Part shown: piece by piece, positions 19,940 through 25,724 of the stretch
Position numbering within the stretch: position 1 is the stretch's first letter
Layout of the letters: the number at the start of each line of letters is the position of its first letter
Source of the DNA: a virus
DNA length: 25,724 nucleotides
Virus record (IMG/VR): IMGVR_UViG_3300020162_000930
Span: 1 to 25,724 of that record
Reading direction: 5' to 3' (one strand)
Position numbers and translations under genes: made by a program
Notes under the pieces: model-generated
Databases searched by the model: none
Told to the model about the DNA's origin: nothing
What the model saw: only the letters and a program-made list of their open reading frames with translations

Positions 19940-20224
19940 TTACTCTGTTTGTGTTGTTAATATTAATTCAATTTCTTCAACGGCTTCGGGGTTTTTTTCT
20001 CTATACATCTCTAAAGCCATTTCATACCTACCCGCTTCGGTAAAATGAATAAAGGATTCATCACGAAGACTATCGGATAATGTTTGTAAACTATTAATTT
20101 GTTTTGATGACGACACTTTAAGTTCTTGATAAACTCTGTCCTTCTCAAAATATTCAAACGTCATTATGGTCAAACCTAATAATGTTATCGTTAACCCCGC
20201 TCTAAATTTAGTTTCGGTTGTCAT
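19940..20224 (-). CDS. Membrane-anchored helical protein (94 aa)
   Basis: A 94-residue protein with an N-terminal transmembrane helix (FRAGLTITLLGLTIMTFEYF) followed by a long, mostly helical soluble part (VYQELKVSSSKQINSLQTL, then EMALEMYREKNPEAVEEIEL). The anchor plus extended coiled-coil-like region is similar in plan to spanin-like or lysis-associated phage proteins, but I recognise no family. The ATG shares a base with the stop of the gene upstream (TAATG). Confidence 0.72.
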   Translation of the reverse strand: MTTETKFRAGLTITLLGLTIMTFEYFEKDRVYQELKVSSSKQINSLQTLSDSLRDESFIHFTEAGRYEMALEMYREKNPEAVEEIELILTTQTE

Positions 20225-20523
20225 TAATCTAAATTTTTAATGTCAGTTAATGTTTTTTCTACGTCTTCTTCCGAAAGATAACCAAGTACGTCATTAGTGA
20301 TTGGTGTGTCATAAGTAATGTGACCATCCTTACCAAAGACAGCCAATTCATATAAACCATCCTTACCACCATAAGTGTGTTCACCTTTTACAATACTAGC
20401 CCCATATCCGTTTGAAAATTGAACTATGCACTGTTGTCCCACCCCCATTGGGTGTTGTTGGAAGTTCAGTTCTTTGAACGACGTTGGGTTCATGTTGTTT
20501 AATGGTCTTGTTGTTGCTTCCAT
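20224..20523 (-). CDS. Phage hypothetical protein, FSNGYGASIV type (99 aa)
   Basis: A 99-residue protein with a Pro/Asn-rich start, then IVQFSNGYGASIVKGEHTYG and GKDGLYELAVFGKDGHITYD, then TPITNDVLGYLSEEDVEKTL. I recognise the pattern FSNGYGASVV...YGGK.GLYE.AV...ITYDTPIT.DV.GYL from phage proteins without a known role. The start codon is ATG at 20523; an in-frame Met at residue 11 is also possible. It is coupled by TAATG to the following membrane protein gene. Confidence 0.8.
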   Translation of the reverse strand: MEATTRPLNNMNPTSFKELNFQQHPMGVGQQCIVQFSNGYGASIVKGEHTYGGKDGLYELAVFGKDGHITYDTPITNDVLGYLSEEDVEKTLTDIKNLD

Positions 20524-20584
20524 CTTTTTGTTTTTTTAAACTTTTTACAAATGCAATTATTTGGAAATTATTCATAATCTATAA

Positions 20585-20746
20585 TTAAATTTCTTCAATG
20601 ATTCCCAATATTTCTGCCAATACAAATAGTGTGCCTGCGGCGACAAAATATTGTTGGAATAATGCTCCTCCCGCACCAATTCTTAGTATTGACTTAGCAA
20701 TACTAATTTTGAAATGCCAATTTGATTTTGATTCTTTTGGTTGCAT
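20585..20746 (-). CDS. Small membrane protein (53 aa)
   Basis: An ATG at 20744-20746 opens a 53-codon frame ending at TAA 20585-20587. The protein begins MQPKESKSNWHFKISIAKSI and has a hydrophobic stretch (YFVAAGTLFVLAEILGIIEE) near the C-terminus, with a Gly/Ala-rich RIGAGGALF between. One or two membrane helices are likely. I have seen related short SIxKSxxRIGAG proteins in Bacteroidota phages, possibly holin-like, but this is from memory only. Confidence 0.66.
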   Translation of the reverse strand: MQPKESKSNWHFKISIAKSILRIGAGGALFQQYFVAAGTLFVLAEILGIIEEI

Positions 20747-20758
20747 GATATAATATAG

Positions 20759-21733
20759 TTATTTTTTATGAGATTTCAAAACTTTTTGTGATTCAATATA
20801 ATTGTCTATAAAATTGATACGTTGGCCAATCCAATACATTACATTGACAGTCATAGAGTTACCAATACCACCTTTAACGGAAGAATAACTTGGTTTTTTA
20901 CCATCTATTTCAAAATCAAGGTAACCATCAGGAAAACCCTGAAGCCTCTCTAATTCTCTTTCTGTGAAGGTTCTAATACCATGTTTATCAATCCAAAAGT
21001 TAGATGTTGATACTTTACCAAATCCATCAACCAATGTTTGAGCATAACATTTAGTTACCGTACCTGCGAGTTTAATTTTTCCGAGAATGTTTGAGGTATA
21101 CTCATCCCTCTTGATGCGATTCTTCTCTTCAACGCTTTCAAAACATCCTTCTTCAAATAATACGGAGAATGGGATTTTCCAATTGTTTCCGCGATATCCG
21201 ACAATGAACACTCTTTTGCGTCGTTGGGGAACTCCGAAGTATTGGCTGTCGAAAACCCTATAAGCGATGGAGTATTCTTCCCCTTGGACAACCCCTTGTT
21301 TGTCGAGACTTTCTGGTTTGAAGTCAACACCGGTGAAAGAGGAGATGATTTCACATAGGGCTTTTTTGTGTTTGTTTTTAAAAACGCCTTCGACATTTTC
21401 CCAAATGAACCATCTTGGTCGTTTTTCTTTAAGAATTCTTCCATACTCAAGGGAGATTCTACCACGGATATCATCCATTCCTTTGTTGAGTCCCGCATCG
21501 GAAAAAGATTGACAAGGCGTTCCTCCGACCAATAAGTTGAATTTGATTTTTTTGTAACTTTCATGTGAGTTTAATTTAGTGATGTCTGAAAATAATGGTG
21601 TGTTTGGATAATGATGAGATAGCACTTTTTGGGGGAAGGATGCGAAGTCGCAAAGACCAACACATTCCCAATCTAAAGGTGACCAAGCAACGGATGCCGC
21701 TTCAATCCCACTACATACTGATAGATATTTCAT
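20759..21733 (-). CDS. dcm: DNA cytosine-5 methyltransferase (Dcm-like)
   Basis: The 324-residue protein has the full C5 motif set: motif I SVCSGIEAASVAW (5-17), motif IV GGTPCQSFS (catalytic Cys74), motif VI WENVEG (ENV at 112-114), motif VIII FGVPQRRKRVF (166-176) and motif X KGGIGNSMTVNV (288-298), preceded by LERLQGFPDGY. The stretch between VIII and X is about 110 residues, a short recognition domain. It methylates cytosine at C5 at an unknown site, without a visible restriction partner. A perfect TTTG-N19-TAATTTTG promoter precedes it. It is the second cytosine methyltransferase in the window. Confidence 0.95.
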   Translation of the reverse strand: MKYLSVCSGIEAASVAWSPLDWECVGLCDFASFPQKVLSHHYPNTPLFSDITKLNSHESYKKIKFNLLVGGTPCQSFSDAGLNKGMDDIRGRISLEYGRILKEKRPRWFIWENVEGVFKNKHKKALCEIISSFTGVDFKPESLDKQGVVQGEEYSIAYRVFDSQYFGVPQRRKRVFIVGYRGNNWKIPFSVLFEEGCFESVEEKNRIKRDEYTSNILGKIKLAGTVTKCYAQTLVDGFGKVSTSNFWIDKHGIRTFTERELERLQGFPDGYLDFEIDGKKPSYSSVKGGIGNSMTVNVMYWIGQRINFIDNYIESQKVLKSHKK

Positions 21734-21756
21734 ATTACTTTTGATTAGTGAATGAC

Positions 21757-21787
21757 CAAAATTAATAATAATTTATGAAATACCAAA
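21757..21787 (-). promoter_or_regulatory. Bacteroidota-type promoter TTTG-N19-TAATTTTG
   Basis: On the minus strand TTTG (21784-21787), 19 bases, then TAATTTTG (21757-21764), 23 bases before the methyltransferase ATG. Both boxes match consensus. A weak AT-only hairpin (21786-21805) lies just upstream. Confidence 0.75.
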
Positions 21788-21805
21788 AATATTTTAGAAT
21801 ATTTT
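21786..21805. terminator. Weak AT-only hairpin, possible terminator
   Basis: AAAATATT, loop TTAG, AATATTTT (21786-21805) lies after the 462-aa gene. The stem has no G or C and few extra T residues follow it on the minus strand, so termination would be inefficient. It abuts the next promoter like the stronger cassettes elsewhere. Confidence 0.4.
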
Positions 21806-21820
21806 TTTTAACGTTGATTA

Positions 21821-23209
21821 TCAATGAGTTAGGAACTCATATTTTTCTTTTCTCCATTCCAAATTGGAGAACCCCTTCATTCTTTCATTTAACACGTTAA
21901 TTGCCTCGTTGAATAACTCGGGAACTGCGGTATTTGCTTTACCATATGATTGTACAATATGACCCTTTCTATATTGAATGTTGATTTTTTTTCGATTACA
22001 ATGTAATGAAACAAAAATGTAAACGGCACCATGTGGGAATTGTTTTGCCATGCAGTTCTTCATTGAATACCCCTCAACTCTATAATCCTCTTCAGATAAT
22101 AACACCGTCGGTTTAAATGTTTCTCCATTGATGGTGATGTCTTTTTCTAATTCATTAACAACCTCATCTGGTATTGAATACTTAACTTTATATCCTCTTG
22201 CAAAGTGTAACTTAATTCCTGACCAAGTCTCCATTAAGTTTTCAAATTCATTATCGTTCTTTGCTTTAAATTTCAATTCAACTTTACGTTCTTCCATTAA
22301 GTCTCTTATTGAAAATAATTTATTCAATGAATAAACTAAAGAATCTGACCGTAATGTTTCCTTCTCCCAATTGTTAATCATCTTAACCATGCAACTTTTT
22401 TCAGAATCATTTTTTAATGTGTGAAATTTTTTGTTTGGTGGATAATCATAACAATGAAATTCCCATACAATTTGTTTTAAATAATCCAAATAGTTATCTC
22501 CAAATAATCTACATATGTATTTTAATGAAGATAGTTGAATTGGTTTATCCCATTTCTTACTTAATTCACCAATAAGGTATTTGGATTTAATTCCGTATGA
22601 ATCAAGGATTGCAGGTAAAAACTTATTATCATTCTTCTCTAACCATTTCTTTTTTGGGTAATCGTTTTGGATATCGTAATAAATTCCATCGTGGGATTTA
22701 ATGTTCTTCATATCTAAATGATAATCAACAATTAAATCGTACATTCGATTGATGCTAGATTTTTCGTAATCTTTTATCTTATAAAATTCTGATTTGAATT
22801 TAGGTTTTAATATACCAATTAATTCTTTACATATTACATCCTGAGCTCTATGATATTTTACTCCCCAATACCCTATTCTTTTTTCTCCCTTTATAAAACC
22901 ATTCTCTGTCAAATCAAAGAACAGTTTAAAATCATTCTTTTTGGTTTTAGTTTTGTTTTCAAATAACTTTTCCTTGGTAAGGTTGTCATTTATAATTTTA
23001 TAACTAACAACAATATCGCCAGATGAAATGTTTAATGTTAAATTGTGTTCGAATGTAATTCTCTTTAATTTACCATAACGAGCATATTCAAAATCAAATA
23101 CCGAAACATAAATGATATTTGTCCCATCATTGAATAATTTTAAATCACATTGTGATTTTGAATTATGTCTATCGGTCTTTTCTTGGTTGTGTTTAAATAA
23201 TAAATCCAT
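21821..23209 (-). CDS. PcfJ-like protein B (462 aa)
   Basis: I start at ATG 23207-23209, because the longer frame would begin with TTG. The 462-residue protein ends in a PcfJ-type domain: EGYSMKNCMAKQFPHG (Cys where PcfJ proteins have HCV), IFVSLHCNRKKINIQYRKG, then HIVQSYGKANTAVPELFNEA. The N-terminal two-thirds are charged and helical, with LEKNDNKFLPAILDSYGIKS and RLFGDNYLDYL. These match segments of the 622-residue neighbour, so the two are tandem divergent paralogs. PcfJ was named from a conjugative plasmid and its biochemical role is unknown. The start codon lies in a hairpin. Confidence 0.82.
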   Translation of the reverse strand: MDLLFKHNQEKTDRHNSKSQCDLKLFNDGTNIIYVSVFDFEYARYGKLKRITFEHNLTLNISSGDIVVSYKIINDNLTKEKLFENKTKTKKNDFKLFFDLTENGFIKGEKRIGYWGVKYHRAQDVICKELIGILKPKFKSEFYKIKDYEKSSINRMYDLIVDYHLDMKNIKSHDGIYYDIQNDYPKKKWLEKNDNKFLPAILDSYGIKSKYLIGELSKKWDKPIQLSSLKYICRLFGDNYLDYLKQIVWEFHCYDYPPNKKFHTLKNDSEKSCMVKMINNWEKETLRSDSLVYSLNKLFSIRDLMEERKVELKFKAKNDNEFENLMETWSGIKLHFARGYKVKYSIPDEVVNELEKDITINGETFKPTVLLSEEDYRVEGYSMKNCMAKQFPHGAVYIFVSLHCNRKKINIQYRKGHIVQSYGKANTAVPELFNEAINVLNERMKGFSNLEWRKEKYEFLTH

Positions 23210-23230
23210 ATACAAAATATATATGGATTT
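23202..23230. repeat. 11-bp inverted repeat containing the start codon
   Basis: AAATCCATATA (23202-23212) and TATATGGATTT (23220-23230) are perfectly complementary around a seven-base loop. On the minus strand the ATG of the 462-aa gene lies in the 3' arm, so folded mRNA would hide the start. It could also be a palindromic operator. Confidence 0.75.
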
Positions 23231-23245
23231 ACTCAGATTGTGTAG

Positions 23246-25114
23246 TTAAAAATGTACCAGTGGTTCAAAAAGTCGGTCGAACTGGTCTTCGGGTTTTATT
23301 ATCAATTTTTCAGGGGTAACCTCAATACCGTTTATCTTTACGGGTACCTTTCTTTTTTCTTTTGAATGTAACATACCCATACGAGAATAATATTTTGTCT
23401 TATTTTTTAACTCCTCTATTGCCAACTCCATATCCGCCGGTGGTAGTTTATTACAAAAGTGTCTAGCTTGAATTAATGTTCCCGTTTGACAATCAAATTC
23501 ACAAGTCACTCTATCTTCTTTATTTTCAGTTCTTAAGGAAATTATAATTGATTTATCTTTATCTGAATATGACGCAACACAATGATGCATGAATCTACCT
23601 TCTTCATCGTACTCCTCTTCTCGTTTTAAGATGTACGGATAAAATGTAATTTCACCAAACTCACCATCTTCTAAATTAATATTAAGTTTAATTGGTTTTT
23701 CCATATCATTAACCATCTTATCGTTAAAATAATATTCAATCACCCAACCCTTTTTAATGAATGAAATCATTTTAGATAGTTCCATGTGTTCTGCATTAAA
23801 TTCATCATATGTTCTCGCTCTCATACATAAATCAGACGAATAGACCCTTAACTTTTTAATCATATTTAAATGATCCACAAGTTCGGAGATAAATCTTTTT
23901 TCAATGAACGTTGATTTAGACGTGGACATACTAATTTTAACATCGTTTATAACTTTAACAATGTTTTCTTTTTCAATATTAGTAACTGTAAGGTCATGAT
24001 TCTTAGACTGTTGGATAAAATTATTCTTTGTTCCCATCATATTGTCCGACAAATCAATCTTTGAATTTTTAAAATGGTCAGGATGAATACTACCAATATA
24101 CTTTGAAAAATTGTCACCAAATAAATAACATAACGTACTTACCGCAAATAAATCAAACTGACTATTATCATGCATTAACTTTATCGTTATTTTAGATTTA
24201 ATATGAAACATATCTAATATAGATGCAATTAATTTTCTTTCGTTTTTCTTAAGATACTTTTCTGTTGGATATAGATTTTTTATCCAAAAACTAAAATCGT
24301 TTGAGACTTTTATTTTTTTAGTTTCCACAAATCTATTTGTCATTAACTCAACAAATTTATTCGTATCCAGTTTACGTTGATTAAAATTAAACTCGATGTT
24401 TACCGCAGAAAAAAAATCTTCGTTATTAAAAATCTGTTTATAGTTATTATATACTTTAGATTCTTTTTCAACATAACTTCTAAAATCTAACACTCCTCCA
24501 TTTTTTAGAACACCTTCTAGTTCAAAAAAGTTATTTGTTCTAAATCTTTTACTTTTAACTTTTGGTGATAATTCCATTCTCAATGTTGTGAAATTACCTG
24601 TTTTAGTATTAAACGTGGCAGATAGTACTGAGGTTGTTTTTTTAAAGTATTTTGAATTAAATCTTCTAAATTTTGTGTGTGAATAAACTTTTAATGTTAT
24701 CTTATCTCCGTGTCTTCTAATTGACCTTTCAATAGTCTTTACCCTTATTTCACAAAAAGGGTTATTATAATAATTCTTTATATGTCTATCCTTTGTAGTA
24801 TCAAAAGTGGTTAAATGATTTTTACCAACATATGCGTAATTTAACTGAATTCTTTCCTGAACTTCTGAATTATCATAAAAGAACATTGTGTCCCTTTTAC
24901 TAAATTTGGCAGGTAAAGTTACAACTCTACCTACTGGTGGGTTCATGAATACCGTACCTCCTAAAAATGAAAGTGGTTTTTCATCATCACAATCCAATTC
25001 ATCAATGGAATTATTAAACGAGGTACTACTATGTTGCTTCTCATCCAAACGGGAATAATTTCTATATAATACTATTGAGGCGTAGTTAAATTTTTGGGTT
25101 AAAATATCTACCAT
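23246..25114 (-). CDS. PcfJ-like protein A (622 aa)
   Basis: The 622-residue protein ends in a clear PcfJ-type module: EEEYDEEGRFMHHCVASYSD, then SIIISLRTENKEDRVTCEFD and TGTLIQARHFCNKLPPADME. The HCV-x-x-Y core and following strands fit the family well. Upstream, KKNERKLIASILDMFHIKSK and YLFGDNFSKYIG match segments of the 462-aa neighbour. The N-terminal 200 residues form a beta-rich, basic region (KVYSHTKFRRFNSKYFKK) not obvious in the shorter paralog. Function unknown; PcfJ-like proteins are common on phages and conjugative elements. A TATATTTG box stands 20 bases before the ATG. Confidence 0.85.
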   Translation of the reverse strand: MVDILTQKFNYASIVLYRNYSRLDEKQHSSTSFNNSIDELDCDDEKPLSFLGGTVFMNPPVGRVVTLPAKFSKRDTMFFYDNSEVQERIQLNYAYVGKNHLTTFDTTKDRHIKNYYNNPFCEIRVKTIERSIRRHGDKITLKVYSHTKFRRFNSKYFKKTTSVLSATFNTKTGNFTTLRMELSPKVKSKRFRTNNFFELEGVLKNGGVLDFRSYVEKESKVYNNYKQIFNNEDFFSAVNIEFNFNQRKLDTNKFVELMTNRFVETKKIKVSNDFSFWIKNLYPTEKYLKKNERKLIASILDMFHIKSKITIKLMHDNSQFDLFAVSTLCYLFGDNFSKYIGSIHPDHFKNSKIDLSDNMMGTKNNFIQQSKNHDLTVTNIEKENIVKVINDVKISMSTSKSTFIEKRFISELVDHLNMIKKLRVYSSDLCMRARTYDEFNAEHMELSKMISFIKKGWVIEYYFNDKMVNDMEKPIKLNINLEDGEFGEITFYPYILKREEEYDEEGRFMHHCVASYSDKDKSIIISLRTENKEDRVTCEFDCQTGTLIQARHFCNKLPPADMELAIEELKNKTKYYSRMGMLHSKEKRKVPVKINGIEVTPEKLIIKPEDQFDRLFEPLVHF

Positions 25115-25134
25115 GATTATAGGTGTTTAGTAAT

Positions 25135-25142
25135 CAAATATA
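25135..25142 (-). promoter_or_regulatory. Putative -7 box TATATTTG for the 622-aa gene
   Basis: On the minus strand TATATTTG (25135-25142) lies 20 bases before the ATG at 25114, the same spacing as in the other promoters. No TTTG is present at the -33 position, so it may be weak or need an activator. It sits in the 72-base divergent region shared with the plus-strand gene. Confidence 0.45.
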
Positions 25143-25186
25143 TGAAAAATTTTTATAAAATACTTATATATATAAAACTTTAAATT

Positions 25187-25321
25187 ATGGCGAAAGCGAA
25201 AGGTGGTAAATCCGCAACATCCATTAAAATTACCTTCGGTAAAAGAAAAAATGGTAAGGCTCAAAAGAGCTGGGGTCCCAAGGCTCAAAAACCCAAAAAA
25301 TACAGAGGCCAAGGTCGCTAA
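25187..25321 (+). CDS. Small, very basic plus-strand protein (44 aa)
   Basis: An ATG at 25187-25189 opens a 44-codon frame ending at TAA 25319-25321, the only plus-strand gene I can support. It begins MAKAKGGKSATSIKITFGKR and ends KPKKYRGQGR. About 15 of 44 residues are Lys or Arg and six are Gly. I recall phage proteins with FGKRK.GKA...K and a YRGQGR end, mostly unassigned; this is memory and not a search. Codons are more GC-rich than in neighbours, which fits a highly expressed gene. TATATATAAAA precedes the start. A nucleic-acid-binding or structural role is likely, by composition. Its end overlaps the convergent minus gene by four bases. Confidence 0.78.
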   Translation: MAKAKGGKSATSIKITFGKRKNGKAQKSWGPKAQKPKKYRGQGR

Positions 25322-25563
25322 TTTTTAGGAATTTTTATATGGATGGTTATTCCAGCTGAACCGGCACTTATATCGTAAGTGTTCTGTCGGTTGTCATTAA
25401 ACCATCCATATTTTTTAAATTTAAACACAGTTACTAATTTACCCTCAAAAACCGCATAAATTGCATTGTCGGCGTAATCTATTGATGGGTGTATAATATG
25501 TCCCAATTTCCAGGACTCTCTAAATTCTTCTTCTAATTCGTCAGGGGTAATATGAATAAACAT
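25318..25563 (-). CDS. Hypothetical protein (81 aa)
   Basis: An 81-residue protein beginning MFIHITPDELEEEFRESWKL, a helix with a weak resemblance to the recurrent tag, then a beta-rich part (IYAVFEGKLVTVFKFKKYGW, then AGITIHIKIPKN). No family is recognised. It starts one base after the stop of the truncated upstream gene and its end overlaps the convergent 44-aa gene by four bases. Confidence 0.7.
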   Translation of the reverse strand: MFIHITPDELEEEFRESWKLGHIIHPSIDYADNAIYAVFEGKLVTVFKFKKYGWFNDNRQNTYDISAGSAGITIHIKIPKN

Positions 25564-25564
25564 A

Positions 25565-25724
25565 CTAATTCGATAGTGGGGCTTTTATTGATGGATGTGA
25601 TTCATATCCATCTATTGTGAATTGATGTGGTTGAGATTCTTTTATATGGTCTTCAAATTTATCCAAGTGATGCTCAAAATGAGCTAATTGTATTGGACTA
25701 AAATTTAGTGTTGGTAAGTTCTTA
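25565..25724 (-). CDS. Unknown protein, 5' end outside the window
   Basis: An open frame runs from the window edge to TAG at 25565-25567, giving about 52 C-terminal residues: NLPTLNFSPIQLAHFEHHLD, then KFEDHIKESQPHQFTIDGYE and HPSIKAPLSN. It is His-rich and polar, with a helix early in the visible part. No family is recognised. The frame is supported by the immediately adjacent start of the next gene at 25563. Confidence 0.6.
   Translation of the reverse strand, partial: KNLPTLNFSPIQLAHFEHHLDKFEDHIKESQPHQFTIDGYESHPSIKAPLSN

Noticed and set aside
20524-20584. Possible promoter TTGCATTTG upstream of the 99-aa gene
   Set aside because: It differs from TAnnTTTG in the essential A and has no TTTG at the -33 distance.
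21055-21564. A 169-codon open frame on the same strand inside the C5 methyltransferase gene
   Set aside because: It lies in another frame of a gene with all five C5 motifs intact, and its own protein is Ser/Lys-rich without recognisable motifs. The local richer G+C composition makes a chance open frame likely.
1-25724. tRNA genes, rRNA, CRISPR arrays and insertion sequences
   Set aside because: I saw no cloverleaf-like stretch, no regularly spaced repeats and no transposase motifs. A tRNAscan-SE or Infernal run would be needed to exclude a degenerate tRNA.

Overview
The window reads as part of a large, AT-rich tailed-phage genome, most likely a myovirus-like phage of a Bacteroidota (Flavobacteria-type) host. 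The phage call rests on closely packed small genes, almost all on the minus strand, many overlapping by TAATG or ATGA, with many small proteins of unknown function around a virion-type lysin, three DNA methyltransferases and a set of auxiliary metabolic genes. The host call rests mainly on promoters: several gene starts are preceded by TTTG-N19/20-TAnnTTTG, the known housekeeping promoter type of Bacteroidota. No rRNA, tRNA, CRISPR array or insertion sequence was seen. No gene-free stretch exceeds about 170 bases.

Layout in transcription order, from high to low coordinates. (a) 25724-20759: a truncated gene, an 81-aa gene, two tandem PcfJ-like paralogs and a C5 cytosine methyltransferase. The only plus-strand gene in the window lies here, a 44-aa very basic protein at 25187-25321. 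(b) 20746-18156: small membrane and hypothetical proteins, then an IscU/IscA iron-sulfur assembly pair. (c) 18156-13361: a second C5-type methyltransferase, a HEIAH metallopeptidase, a HAD phosphatase, a hotdog acyl-CoA thioesterase, a three-domain peptidoglycan hydrolase and a Cys-rich protein. (d) 13295-8561: a 476-aa tagged protein, a metallophosphoesterase, small membrane proteins and RmlC (dTDP-sugar epimerase). (e) 8494-4755: Dam-like adenine methyltransferase, 5'(3')-nucleotidase, a KWCT-domain protein, a 33-aa membrane peptide and a cyclophilin. (f) 4746-1411: a large hairpin element, small genes, then an operon with a stand-alone DnaA domain IV protein and a caspase-like protein. (g) 1346-1: a small gene, an LpxH-like phosphoesterase and a truncated family 2 glycosyltransferase.

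Two system-level patterns stand out. First, otherwise unrelated proteins carry a short amphipathic tag of the type [IL][ST]Ex[DQ][LIY]xx[IV][IV] at the N- or C-terminus, often ending in [IL]xxE. The best explanation I can offer is a capsid-targeting or prohead-protease-processed peptide like the T4 internal-protein leader; this is inference. Second, transcription units are separated by fused terminator-promoter cassettes in which the T-tract of an intrinsic terminator supplies the TTTG -33 box of the next promoter.

Genes of metabolism and envelope (IscU/IscA, thioesterase, nucleotidase, RmlC, GT2, LpxH-like) suggest reprogramming of host Fe-S, lipid, nucleotide and surface-glycan functions. 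Many small hypothetical genes remain unassigned. Eleven complete genes of 32-59 residues were found by hand translation, most of them supported by start/stop overlaps or tight packing.
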